Source: Halomonas colorata
GTDB lineage: Bacteria > Pseudomonadota > Gammaproteobacteria > Pseudomonadales > Halomonadaceae
DNA: 58,374 bases
Assembly (NCBI RefSeq): GCF_014897985.1
Contig: NZ_JABUZA010000030.1
Coordinates: 1-58,374 of the forward strand
Direction: 5' to 3'
Below are positions 48,991 through 57,374 of the stretch, piece by piece. Under the pieces are notes generated by a model. It made no database searches. It saw nothing but the letters and a program-made list of their open reading frames with translations, and was not told where the DNA came from. Every line of letters starts with the position of its first letter. Position 1 is the stretch's first letter. The position numbers were made by a program, and so were the translations under genes.

Positions 48991-49851
48991 GTGCCCCTAC
49001 GCGATCTGCTGCTCGGCCTGTTGGTCATTGCCATCTGGGCGCTCAATATTATTGTTATCAAGGTGGGAGTCGCTGAGCTTCCGCCGCTGCTGATGACCAC
49101 GCTGCGCTTTATGCTGGTGGCTATTCTTCTGGTGCCCTTCTATCCGGTGGCGCGCACCCAGCTACCGTTTCTACTCCTGCTATCCTTTACCTTCGGCACT
49201 CTGCACTTTGCCCTGCTGTTTATTGGCCTGGGCCAGTCGGAGGCGGGCACCGGGGCACTTCTGGTGCAGATGGGAACGCCCTTCGCCACACTCTTGGCGG
49301 TCATATTTCTTAAGGAGAAGCTGGGTCCCAAACGATTGACTGGCCTGCTGCTGTCATTTGCCGGGGTGATCGTACTGGCCGGTGGACCTACGCTGCCTTC
49401 GCCGCTTCCGCTGTCCATTCTACTGCTGAGTGCTTTTGGCTGGGCGGTATCGCAGCTTCTGATCAAACGCGGTCCGGCTATTGCGCCGCTGGCACTGGCT
49501 GGGTGGGTTGCGCTATTGGCAGTACCGCAGGTAGCTATTGGCTCTTGGCTGTTTGAAAACGGTCAGTGGCAGGCAATCAAAGAGGCGAGCTGGGTGGGCT
49601 GGGGCGCGGTTTTCTACACCGCAGCAATGTCGTCAATTGTTGCTTACGGCATCTGGTACGCCTTACTGCGGCGCCATCCGGTCAACCGGGTGGTACCGAT
49701 GACACTTTTAGTACCGGTGCTGGCCGTGGGTTTAGGGGCGCTGCTGATGGGCGATAGTCTGGGTATCCATAAGCTAGCGGGCGGCGGCTTGGTGGTAGCA
49801 GGGATCGGCTTGATTCTGATCCGCTTTCGCAAACGCCGCCCGGCGTTATAG
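48991..49851 (+). CDS. eamA: EamA-like DMT family exporter
   Basis: 286 residues with ten membrane helices in two EamA repeats. The N-terminal text (LLLGLLVIAIWALNIIVIKVGVAELPPLL, given in part) closely follows E. coli EamA, an exporter of O-acetylserine and cysteine metabolites. GTG 48991 is chosen because GGAT is 7 bases upstream and the family begins there; a TTG at 48979 is the alternative. It is divergent from dctP and convergent with the DUF192 gene, 9 bases away. Confidence 0.86.
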   Translation: MPLRDLLLGLLVIAIWALNIIVIKVGVAELPPLLMTTLRFMLVAILLVPFYPVARTQLPFLLLLSFTFGTLHFALLFIGLGQSEAGTGALLVQMGTPFATLLAVIFLKEKLGPKRLTGLLLSFAGVIVLAGGPTLPSPLPLSILLLSAFGWAVSQLLIKRGPAIAPLALAGWVALLAVPQVAIGSWLFENGQWQAIKEASWVGWGAVFYTAAMSSIVAYGIWYALLRRHPVNRVVPMTLLVPVLAVGLGALLMGDSLGIHKLAGGGLVVAGIGLILIRFRKRRPAL

Positions 49852-49860
49852 ATGTTTCTA

Positions 49861-50394
49861 TTAATCAGCGGGCTGGCAAAATCCGGCCTCGCCAGGCACT
49901 GATACACAATCGCTTACTTTGATACCCCTTGCAGCGAAATAGCCAGCGTTGGTTTCAAGTGCTGAATAATAGGCCGCCCCGGCAGGATACGCGGGGCAGG
50001 CGCCGGGGTTATCGGACTCACAGGGCGGCATTGTGTTAATCGCGACAATCCGCCCCTCTTTATCTATAAACGCGATATCCAACGGGATTAACGTACGGTA
50101 CATCCAGAAGGCGTTGCCGGCAGGCTGTTCGTTCTCGAAACGAAACAACATGCCTTGCTGCTCGGGTAAGTGCTCCCGCTCCATTAATCCCTGCTGGCGC
50201 TGAGCGGGGGTTTTAGCTACTTCAACGTCCAGGCGGTGCGGCCCACTTTCGCTATGAATAGCCAATGAAAGCCTGTCGACACTTTCATTGTCAGCCCCCG
50301 CCCATGCGAGTGCTCCTAGTACAGTACCCGGCAACAAGGCGGCCAGCGACAAACCCAGTGAAGCGTTGAGCAACTGACGGCGAGTCAGGTTCAT
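49861..50394 (-). CDS. DUF192 family exported protein
   Basis: 177 residues. The N-terminus has paired arginines and a hydrophobic stretch (LTRRQLLNASLGLSLAALLPGTVLG), which looks like a Tat- or Sec-type signal. The mature part is DUF192: VEVAKTPAQRQQGLMEREHLPEQQGMLFRF, FWMYRTLIPLDIAFIDKEGRIV and NAGYFAARGIKVSD, given in part. The family has a small beta-barrel fold and no assigned role. It lies 26 bases after the pyruvate kinase gene on the same strand, so it is probably co-transcribed. Confidence 0.88.
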   Translation of the reverse strand: MNLTRRQLLNASLGLSLAALLPGTVLGALAWAGADNESVDRLSLAIHSESGPHRLDVEVAKTPAQRQQGLMEREHLPEQQGMLFRFENEQPAGNAFWMYRTLIPLDIAFIDKEGRIVAINTMPPCESDNPGACPAYPAGAAYYSALETNAGYFAARGIKVSDCVSVPGEAGFCQPAD

Positions 50395-50420
50395 AAAGGC
50401 GAGTTCCTTTTGTCGGTCGG

Positions 50421-51881
50421 CTATTCGGCGATCGTCATGACTTTCATTGTATTGGTGCCGCCGTGGGCATTCATATGATCGCCCCGGGTCAGAATGACGT
50501 GGTCGCCCGGCTCGGCAAGCTTATGCTGTACTAGTAGTTCTAACGCGCGAGCATTAAGCTCGGTAGCGCTCATCTCTGAGGTATCAAAGGGCAGCGAAAC
50601 GACCCCACGATACAGCGCCATACGCCGCTGGGCGACCGGGTTATGGGCAAGGCCAACAATCGGCAAACCAGAACGAATGCGCGAGGCAATCAGTGGTGTA
50701 TAGCCGGATGCGGTCATGCAGGCAATCGCGGCCACGCCGGTCATATGGTTGGCGGCGTACATTGCAGAAAGGGCGATCGTTTCATCGGGGCGGGTAAAGC
50801 CTTCATGAATCCGGTGGCCGGACTCTTGTGCCACCTTTTCACGCTCGGCGCCCAGGCAGATACGCGCCATGGCTTGCACGGTTTCCACCGGGTAATCACC
50901 GGCGGCGGTTTCCGCTGACAGCATCACGGCGTCACTGCTATCCAGTACGGCATTGGCCACGTCAAATACTTCAGCGCGGGTAGGTAGCGGCGCCGAGATC
51001 ATGCTTTCCATCATCTGGGTGGCGGTAATCACTGCACGGTTGAGCGAGCGGGCGCGTTTGATCATGCGCTTTTGCACGCCCACCAGCTTGGCATCGCCAA
51101 TCTCAACGCCCAGGTCACCACGTGCCACCATGACCGCTTCAGAGGCTTCAATAATACCGTCGAGCGTCGCCTCATCGGCAACGGCTTCAGCACGCTCTAC
51201 TTTGGCTACCAGGCCAATCTCTTTGCCCTCTTCGCCCAGCAGACGACGCGCTTCGAGCATGTCTTCGGCATGGCGCGGGAAAGAAATAGCCAGGTAGTCG
51301 ACGCCAATCTCAACGGCGGTTTTGAGATCCTGCTTATCTTTATCCGTCAGTGCCGGGGCAGAAAGCCCGCCGCCCTGCTTGTTAATACCTTTGTGGTTGG
51401 AGAGCTTGCCGCCCACCACTACTTGGGTATGAACTTGCTGGCCTTCTACACGGGTAACGTCCAGCACGACACGGCCATCGTCCAGCAGCAGCCGGTCGCC
51501 AGCGCCTACATCCTGGGCAAGGGTTTTGTAGTCACAGCCCACTTGATGAACGTCGCCTGAATCACTGTCCATTGCCATATCGAGTACGAACGGCTGGCCT
51601 TCTTTAAGGCTAACTGCGCCCTCTTTAAAGCGCGCGATACGGATTTTCGGCCCTTGAAGATCGCCTAACGCGGCCACGCTACGCCCCAGCTTGGCGGCTA
51701 TTTCACGGACCTGAAGCAGGCGACGGCGATGATCGTCCGCCGTGCCGTGGGAGAAGTTCAAACGTACGACATCTACTCCCGCTTTAAGCATCGCCTCCAA
51801 AACGCCCTCACGGTCACTGGCGGGGCCTAAGGTTGCAACAATTTTGGTACGACGAAGCGGGATATGTGTCTGTGCGTTCAT
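50421..51881 (-). CDS. pyk: Pyruvate kinase
   Basis: Makes pyruvate and ATP from phosphoenolpyruvate and ADP, the last step of glycolysis. From ATG 51881 (AGGAAAA just upstream) it has 486 residues. Motifs are [13 protein letters not shown] and VVRLNFSHG at the start, [10 protein letters not shown], the catalytic-site [25 protein letters not shown] and [19 protein letters not shown]. The text is closer to the PykA (type II, AMP-activated) group than PykF, which is only a judgement by eye. It follows allA by 84 bases on the same strand. Confidence 0.95.
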   Translation of the reverse strand: MNAQTHIPLRRTKIVATLGPASDREGVLEAMLKAGVDVVRLNFSHGTADDHRRRLLQVREIAAKLGRSVAALGDLQGPKIRIARFKEGAVSLKEGQPFVLDMAMDSDSGDVHQVGCDYKTLAQDVGAGDRLLLDDGRVVLDVTRVEGQQVHTQVVVGGKLSNHKGINKQGGGLSAPALTDKDKQDLKTAVEIGVDYLAISFPRHAEDMLEARRLLGEEGKEIGLVAKVERAEAVADEATLDGIIEASEAVMVARGDLGVEIGDAKLVGVQKRMIKRARSLNRAVITATQMMESMISAPLPTRAEVFDVANAVLDSSDAVMLSAETAAGDYPVETVQAMARICLGAEREKVAQESGHRIHEGFTRPDETIALSAMYAANHMTGVAAIACMTASGYTPLIASRIRSGLPIVGLAHNPVAQRRMALYRGVVSLPFDTSEMSATELNARALELLVQHKLAEPGDHVILTRGDHMNAHGGTNTMKVMTIAE

Positions 51882-51965
51882 AATTTTCCTAAGCAATCAC
51901 GTGGTGTGTCTTTAGCTTATCAGTATAAGACGGCCAAGATGACAACCGTAAGCCGCGTGCACAAG

Positions 51966-52457
51966 TTATTCGCTTAAATCGACCGTGATTTCCAGCGGAT
52001 ATTCTTCGCAGTTATTGCCCTCACCACCGCGATCAACCACTAAAAATTCGCCCTCGCGCTCCAACACGGACTGAATCGCGTGCCAGGTACCCGCACGATA
52101 GTTGACCCCTTGCCGGCCATCGGTGACGAACGCTTTGACGTCCTGCGCATGGATCTGCTCCCCAGGCGGGGCCACCACCACGATAAAGCGCTCCTGATGC
52201 AGCGGCATAAATGCTTGGCTGCCTTGGGGATGACGTTCTAAAAAGGTTAATTTAAGCGGCAACGAAACCGGCTGACTGACAAAGATATTAATCAGCGTAT
52301 GGCCGTTTTCTCCCAGGGTTTCGACCTTGGCTAAATCATGGTGGCGTTGGGTGCGCCCCGCATTAATCGGAAATGACGCGGAAGTACGCGCATCGATGAC
52401 GTCGCCAAACGGCGCGAAGGCTTCCGACGTTAGCGGCTGGGCAGTCAATGTAAGCAT
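51966..52457 (-). CDS. allA: Ureidoglycolate lyase
   Basis: Splits (S)-ureidoglycolate into glyoxylate and urea, the last step of the ureide branch of purine catabolism. The 163 residues fit the AllA cupin family: FAPFGDVIDA near the start, RHHDLAKVE, FLERHPQGSQAFMPL with conserved Glu, His and Gln, FIVVVAPPG, and VNYRAGTWHAIQSVL. It lies 54 bases downstream of allE on the same strand, and the AllE product is its substrate. Confidence 0.93.
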   Translation of the reverse strand: MLTLTAQPLTSEAFAPFGDVIDARTSASFPINAGRTQRHHDLAKVETLGENGHTLINIFVSQPVSLPLKLTFLERHPQGSQAFMPLHQERFIVVVAPPGEQIHAQDVKAFVTDGRQGVNYRAGTWHAIQSVLEREGEFLVVDRGGEGNNCEEYPLEITVDLSE

Positions 52458-52511
52458 GATGAACTCCTGACGTGTCGGCTTCGCTGCCGCACAGCAACGA
52501 AGCCGTCGACC

Positions 52512-53345
52512 TTAAAGTTTTAGTGCCGCGTGGCGGTTAACGTCTTTATAAAGCAGGTAGCGGAACGGCCCTGGGCCGCCGGCATAGCACGACTGGGGGC
52601 AAAAAGCGCGCAGCCACATAAAGTCACCCGCCTCTACCTCCACCCACTGCTGGTTCAGGTGATACACCGCCTTGCCTTCCAGCACGTAGAGGCCGTGCTC
52701 CATGACGTGGGTTTCATCAAACGGAATCACGCCGCCCGGCTGGAAGTTGACGATAGTGACGTGCATATCGTGGCGCACGTCGTTGGGGTCGACAAAGCGA
52801 GTGGTCGACCAGCGTCCTTCGGTACCCGGCATTTCACTGGGGGTGATCGCCTGTTCGTTGGTAACGAAAGCCTCAGGCACCTCAAGGCCGTCCACATATT
52901 CAAACGCCTTGCGGATCCAGTGAAAGCGCACCGGCGCCTGCGCATCGTTGCGTGCCCGCCACTCAACACCCGGAGGAATAAACGCATAGCCGCCCGGTGC
53001 CAGAGTATGGCGCACTCCGTCAAGGGTCAGGGTAAGCTCGCCTTCGACCACGAACAGCACGCCCTCGGCATCAGCCGCAGGCTCGGGCTTGTCGCTTCCC
53101 CCACCCGGCTGCACTTCCATGATGTACTGGGAAAACGTCTCAGCAAAGCCTGATAGCGGTCGCGCCAACACCCAGGCACGAGTGCCTTCCCAAAATGGCA
53201 GATTGCTGGTCACGATATCGCGCATTACCCCTTTGGGGATCAACGCATAGGCTTCGGTGAATACCGCACGGTCAGCGGTTAGCTGGGTCTGCGGCGGATG
53301 CCCGCCCATGGAGGCGTAATAAGTAGGTACGTTTTTTGTTGGCAT
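52512..53345 (-). CDS. allE: (S)-ureidoglycine aminohydrolase
   Basis: Releases ammonia from (S)-ureidoglycine to give (S)-ureidoglycolate. 277 residues with two cupin halves. Visible parts are YYASMGGHPPQTQL at the start, LFVVEGELTLTLDGVRHTL in the first cupin, THVMEHGLYVLEGKAVYHLNQQWVEVEAGDF in the second (metal ligands Glu and His), and FRYLLYKDVNRH at the end, each given in part. This is the YlbA/AllE pattern. ATG 53345 has AAGGAG 5 bases upstream; the frame runs on to 53393 without a better site. It leads a short allE-allA unit. Confidence 0.93.
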   Translation of the reverse strand: MPTKNVPTYYASMGGHPPQTQLTADRAVFTEAYALIPKGVMRDIVTSNLPFWEGTRAWVLARPLSGFAETFSQYIMEVQPGGGSDKPEPAADAEGVLFVVEGELTLTLDGVRHTLAPGGYAFIPPGVEWRARNDAQAPVRFHWIRKAFEYVDGLEVPEAFVTNEQAITPSEMPGTEGRWSTTRFVDPNDVRHDMHVTIVNFQPGGVIPFDETHVMEHGLYVLEGKAVYHLNQQWVEVEAGDFMWLRAFCPQSCYAGGPGPFRYLLYKDVNRHAALKL

Positions 53346-53700
53346 TGTTTCTCCTTTAGACCATTGATAGATGAGGCTAGGAATGTGTAGCACAGCAATC
53401 CAAAAGCTTTAAAACGACCATAAGCATTTATTTTATAAATCTTATTTAAAATAAACTAAGAATAATGATGCTTTTCGGTCGGTTAAATGAACGGCTTGTG
53501 TGAGGCATGGACGATAATTGAGCTTGTGCAACATTAGTCCCAATAGTAACGTCTTTAGAAACCTTCGTTCCAAAAACTAACAAACTATACGAAAGATGGC
53601 ACTTAATACCAAAGCATTTCGCATGGCTTACATAGGACTTTGTATAGGACTTTGCATAGACCTTCGCATCGCCCGATGGGAAAAAATGCACGTATTCATA
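53346..53700 (-). promoter_or_regulatory. 355-bp intergenic region upstream of allE with a 12-bp tandem repeat
   Basis: No credible gene: an 81-codon frame here lacks a ribosome binding site and a recognisable product. The part nearest allE (53405-53475) is very AT-rich and likely holds its promoter. Three 12-bp units, CATAGGACTTTG, TATAGGACTTTG and CATAGACCTTCG, lie in a row at 53631-53666 and could be regulatory. CTATACGAAAG near 53585 resembles half of the GTATAC operators found upstream of puuE. Confidence 0.55.
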
Positions 53701-54561
53701 TTAGCTGAGTTCAAGCTCATCAAGTTCTTGATAAAGCTCGCTAATAGCGTTGATACGCACACGTCCCTTGGCAAGCCGCTGGTGGAGCAAGCTATTCGAC
53801 ATCAGGCTGATCAGGCTCATTGCGCTGGCATAGCTGTCAAAGGCAGAAATGCTATCCAAGGGGCACTCAAACCACCAATCTACGTAGGGCATATGAGGCT
53901 TTACGGTGGCATCGCCGAACAGCAATACCCGGCAGTCTTTAGCGATAAGCGATGTCAGCAGATTGTTAAAGATCGCGGGGCGACGTCGAAACCCAAACAG
54001 CACGACGACATCGTTTTCGCCGAGCGAGACAAGCTCCTCACCCAAGCTTTGATTGGGTTGTGGCGCCAAGCTGACGTTATCGCGGGTCTGGATCAGCTGC
54101 TGTCGAAAATGCACAGCAAGAGGGTAGCTGTTACGAAACCCAATCAGCACGACACGGCTTGCGTTATCGAGCGCGTTGACCACCGACTCAAACGTTTCAG
54201 GGTCAATATTGGCAAACGTTTGCTGAAGGTTGTCATTTTCGCGCATCAAATGATGCTTAAAGCGCTGTTCATCCGGCTGCCCGTTCCCTGTTACCAGTGG
54301 CACTCCCATGCTACGCAGCTGCCTTGCATGCTGCTTAACCACTTGAAAGCTTTCAAATCCAAGCTTTTTAAACAAGCGACTAACGGTAGATTTAGACACT
54401 CCCGTCAAGCGCGCCAATTCAGCGGCACTAAAAGTAGCCAGATCATCAAAATGATCAAGTATGAAACTGGCAACACGCTGTTCCTGAGCGCTCAGCTCGG
54501 CAAATTGTGCGCCAATTCGCTGGCCAATATGGGGAATAGAAGAGGAGGACTGCGTACCCAA
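53701..54561 (-). CDS. RpiR/MurR family transcriptional regulator
   Basis: 286 residues with a winged helix domain of RpiR type (QFAELSAQEQRVASFILDHFDDLATFSAAELARLTGVSKSTVSRLFKKLGF, in part) and a C-terminal SIS domain (ASRVVLIGFRNSYPLAVHF, VVVLFGFRRRPAIFNNLL). The start is placed at TTG 54561 because AAAGGAG lies exactly 5 bases upstream and the length then matches the family; an ATG at 54609 has no site. The SIS domain usually binds a phosphorylated sugar but some members sense other metabolites. Its place between allE and a divergent transporter suggests control of ureide use. Confidence 0.9.
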   Translation of the reverse strand: MGTQSSSSIPHIGQRIGAQFAELSAQEQRVASFILDHFDDLATFSAAELARLTGVSKSTVSRLFKKLGFESFQVVKQHARQLRSMGVPLVTGNGQPDEQRFKHHLMRENDNLQQTFANIDPETFESVVNALDNASRVVLIGFRNSYPLAVHFRQQLIQTRDNVSLAPQPNQSLGEELVSLGENDVVVLFGFRRRPAIFNNLLTSLIAKDCRVLLFGDATVKPHMPYVDWWFECPLDSISAFDSYASAMSLISLMSNSLLHQRLAKGRVRINAISELYQELDELELS

Positions 54562-54671
54562 AAAAACTCCTTTAGCGCCTAAACAACACGCAAATTCATT
54601 AAGAAACATCGAACAATATAAATGGGCAATAACGCTCACATAACGATAACGCCCACCCATGCGAGGCACCT

Positions 54672-56120
54672 ATGTCCCACAAAATTCAGCGCTCGACTCC
54701 GCCTTCACCCAAAAACATTAAGCGAGGATGGTGCAGGGTTCCCGATATCTATGTCATTTTATTTATCTTTATTGCAATCGCGGCGATTGCCACACACTTT
54801 GTTCCCGCCGGACAGTTTGAGCGTGTTCCGGGCCCTGCAGGGCGCATAACGATTGACCCTAATTCCTTTCAGTTTGTAGAAGCGTCCCCTGCTGGCATCA
54901 CCGATTTTATGCTGGCGATCCCCAATGGGTTGATAAGCGCAGGCGAGGTTGTGTTTTTCACCTTTATGATCGGCGGTATGTTCATGGTGCTGCGGCGCAC
55001 CGGCATTATTGAAATTGGTGTTGATAAATTGACGCGACGCTTCGCCAATCAAAGCCTTCTGATGATTCCAATTTTGATGACGGTATTTGCCTTAATCGCC
55101 ACCATCATAGGCACCCAAGAGCTGGCGCTGGTCTACGTGCCGGTTATTCTGCCGCTGATGATTGCCTTACGCTTTGATTCAGTAACGGCGGCGGCGGTAG
55201 CCCTGTGTGCGACAACGGCAGGCTTTGCTACCGGCATATTAAACCCGATTAACACGGGCCTTGGACAGCAGCTTTCTGACTTGCCGTTATATTCAGGGTT
55301 TGGTTTACGGGTAGTCGCGTTCATTGCGGTTCTGGGTGCGGCTATTTTTTTCGTCATGCGCTACGCCCATCAAGTGCGCCAAAATCCTGCCCTGAGCCTG
55401 ATGCAAAATGATGAAGCAGAAGCGGACAAACGTTTGAGCTATCAGCATAGCATTACGGAGTCAGCGCTAATGGCTAATACGCGACAGAAACTGGCTGCAC
55501 TGGCCACATTCATCTTTTTTGGCATCCTGGTTTACGGTGTTCTTAAACAAGGCTGGTTCATGCTCGAAATGGCTGGCCTGTTTATCATTATGGGCGTGGT
55601 CGTAGGCTTAATTGCGGGCCTTACGACCGATGATATTTGTGAAGGCTTTAACAAAGGTTTTCGGGATGTTCTTGTAGGTGCCATGATTGCGGGGATCGCC
55701 CGAGGCGTTGCGGTCATGTTAGAGCAAGGCCAGATCATGGATACGCTAGTGTATGGCCTGGGCAACCTAGTCGGCGAGCTGCCGACGATTCTGTCGGCTA
55801 TTGGCATGTACTTTGCTCAGCTGCTGTTCAATTTTGTGGTGCCTTCAGGCAGTGGCCAAGCACTTGTCACCATGCCCATTATGGCACCGCTTTCCGATAT
55901 TATTGGCGTTACCCGTCAAACCGCCGTGCTGGCGTTCCAGCTTGGCGACGGCATGGGGAATATTCTTTATCCCACGTCAGGCTATTTCATGGCGACGTTA
56001 GCGCTTGCTGGCGTTTCCTGGCAAAAGTGGGTGAAGTTCTTTTTCCCGCTTTTCTGCGTCTGGGTATTAATCGCGCTAGGCTTTCTCATCTTTGCTCAGG
56101 CGGTGCAGTGGGTAGGCTAA
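54672..56120 (+). CDS. YfcC family membrane transporter
   Basis: 482 residues with about 12 membrane helices. The text follows the YfcC/DUF1576-like ion-transporter superfamily: RVPDIYVILFIFIAIAAIATHFVPAGQFERV (in part), IPNGLISAGEVVFFTFMIGG, IGTQELALVYVPVILPLMIALRFD, GFATGILNPINTGLGQQLSDLP, and FVVPSGSGQALVTMPIMAPLSDIIGVTRQTAVLAFQLGDG. Homologues are annotated as amino acid or C4-dicarboxylate transporters on little evidence. It is divergent from the RpiR gene (110-bp gap) and lies inside an allantoin gene set, so a ureide or purine-derived ligand is the working guess. Confidence 0.87.
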   Translation: MSHKIQRSTPPSPKNIKRGWCRVPDIYVILFIFIAIAAIATHFVPAGQFERVPGPAGRITIDPNSFQFVEASPAGITDFMLAIPNGLISAGEVVFFTFMIGGMFMVLRRTGIIEIGVDKLTRRFANQSLLMIPILMTVFALIATIIGTQELALVYVPVILPLMIALRFDSVTAAAVALCATTAGFATGILNPINTGLGQQLSDLPLYSGFGLRVVAFIAVLGAAIFFVMRYAHQVRQNPALSLMQNDEAEADKRLSYQHSITESALMANTRQKLAALATFIFFGILVYGVLKQGWFMLEMAGLFIIMGVVVGLIAGLTTDDICEGFNKGFRDVLVGAMIAGIARGVAVMLEQGQIMDTLVYGLGNLVGELPTILSAIGMYFAQLLFNFVVPSGSGQALVTMPIMAPLSDIIGVTRQTAVLAFQLGDGMGNILYPTSGYFMATLALAGVSWQKWVKFFFPLFCVWVLIALGFLIFAQAVQWVG

Positions 56121-56134
56121 AAAGTTAAGCTTTT

Positions 56135-56170
56135 TTAATCCCCCTTTCTTAGCTCAGAAAGGGGGATTAA
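56135..56170. terminator. Long hairpin between convergent yfcC-like and puuE genes
   Basis: A perfect 15-bp stem (TTAATCCCCCTTTCT with AGAAAGGGGGATTAA) around a 6-base loop, only 14 bases after the transporter stop and 4 bases after the puuE stop. U-rich sequence is on the 5' side rather than after the stem, so it may stop transcription on either strand less cleanly than a classic terminator. Confidence 0.75.
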
Positions 56171-56173
56171 AGC

Positions 56174-57109
56174 TCAAACAGGTGCCGGGTGATGCGCTGC
56201 CCAATGGCGGGCAATATCCACCCTGCGCGCTACCCAAACCCGATCATGGGTTTCGATATAGTCTAAAAAGCGCTGCAGGGCGCGAAAACGTCCTGGACGC
56301 CCGAGCAAACGGCAATGCATACCGATGGAAAGCATTTTGGGCGCTTCTTCACCTTCTGCATACAGAACATCAAAGGCATCGCGCAGATAGGTAAAGAAAT
56401 GGTCGGCCGTATTGAAGCCTTGTGGCGCGGCGAAGCGCATGTCATTGGTATCCAGCGTATAGGGCACGATAAGGTGGGGGTGCTCGCTGCCCTGGCTATC
56501 AGTAACCTTCGTCCAGAACGGCAGGTCATCCCCGTAGTAATCGCTGTCATATAAAAAACCGCCTTCATCCAGCAGCAGCTTGCGGGTATTGGGGCTATCC
56601 CGCCCGGTATACCAGCCTTCGGGCTTTTCGCCGTAAAGACGTTGGAAAACCTCTAGCGCTTTTTGCAAATGCTCGCGCTCAATATGCTCGGGCACTTCCT
56701 GATAGTGGATCCAACGATAGCCATGGCAGGCAATTTCATGACCCAGCTCTTTGAACGCCTGGGCGACATCAGGGTTACGCTCTAAGGCCATTGCCACCCC
56801 AAAAATCGTCAGCGGCAGCCCGCGTCGCTCAAATTCACGCAAAATCCGCCATACGCCTGCCCGGGAGCCGTATTCATAAATCGACTCCATGCTTAAGTGG
56901 CGGTCCGGGTAGGCGGCAGCGCCAATTATCTCCGATAAAAACTGCTCTGAAGCGTTATCTCCATGCAGAACGCTGTTTTCACCGCCCTCTTCATAGTTAA
57001 GTACAAATTGAACGGCGATTTTGGCCTTGCCCGGCCAGTTAGCGTGAGGCGGCGTACGTCCATAGCCCATTAAATCGCGCGGATAGGTAGGGTGAGTCGT
57101 CAACGTCAT
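56174..57109 (-). CDS. puuE: Allantoinase, polysaccharide-deacetylase type
   Basis: Hydrolyses allantoin to allantoate without the metal-dependent amidohydrolase fold. 311 residues from ATG 57109 (AAGGA 9 bases upstream), the usual length; the frame goes on to 57244 with a hydrophobic stretch that is not part of the family. Motifs are YPRDLMGYGRTPPHANWPG, VLNYEEGGENSVLHGD, EYGSRAGVWRIL, CHGYRWIHYQ, GWYTGRDSPNTRKLL and IGMHCRLLGRPGR. The first described PuuE from Pseudomonas fluorescens has the same text. Two GTATAC palindromes upstream suggest control by a GntR-type regulator. Confidence 0.94.
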   Translation of the reverse strand: MTLTTHPTYPRDLMGYGRTPPHANWPGKAKIAVQFVLNYEEGGENSVLHGDNASEQFLSEIIGAAAYPDRHLSMESIYEYGSRAGVWRILREFERRGLPLTIFGVAMALERNPDVAQAFKELGHEIACHGYRWIHYQEVPEHIEREHLQKALEVFQRLYGEKPEGWYTGRDSPNTRKLLLDEGGFLYDSDYYGDDLPFWTKVTDSQGSEHPHLIVPYTLDTNDMRFAAPQGFNTADHFFTYLRDAFDVLYAEGEEAPKMLSIGMHCRLLGRPGRFRALQRFLDYIETHDRVWVARRVDIARHWAAHHPAPV

Positions 57110-57165
57110 AGAGCAGATCCTTACCGGTAATCGCTGAGCGTATAAGCCCAAGAATGCCATCAATA

Positions 57166-57177
57166 TTTGTATACAAA
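57166..57177. promoter_or_regulatory. Palindromic operator-like site near puuE
   Basis: TTTGTATACAAA is a perfect 12-bp palindrome 57 bases upstream of the puuE ATG. The TTGTATACAA core resembles operators of GntR-family repressors. A second copy lies near the racemase gene. Confidence 0.65.
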
Positions 57178-57328
57178 GTAGCCAGATTATTAGCCAATCG
57201 CAATACAACCTTAATACACCGAATCCCACTTTATTAGCAACCAAGGAGCAAAACTGAACGATTGGTCAACCTCCTTAGCCTTTTTAATGAGCTTAAAGGC
57301 CTTGCTCTTGGTGATAAATCAACCTATT

Positions 57329-57340
57329 TTCGTATACAAG
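57329..57340. promoter_or_regulatory. Second operator-like site near the racemase gene
   Basis: TTCGTATACAAG shares GTATACAA with the first site and lies 35 bases before the GTG of the racemase gene. Centre-to-centre distance between the sites is 163 bp, which would allow looping by one regulator. Confidence 0.6.
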
Positions 57341-57374
57341 ATATTTTGATTTGTTTACCTGTGGATCGCTTATC

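Larger units (their letters stand above)
57110..57374. promoter_or_regulatory. Divergent puuE-racemase control region
   Basis: 265 bp, AT-rich, between divergent starts at 57109 and 57375. It contains two palindromic sites described separately, one near each gene. No terminator or small gene is visible. Confidence 0.65.

Noticed and set aside
53446..53691. 81-codon minus-strand frame upstream of allE
   Set aside because: Low-complexity KSYTKSY text comes from the 12-bp repeats; no start site or similarity, so it was treated as intergenic.
53596..54582. 328-codon plus-strand frame over the RpiR gene and its downstream gap
   Set aside because: Covers the antisense of a clear RpiR regulator; the product shows no domain and the start has no ribosome binding site.
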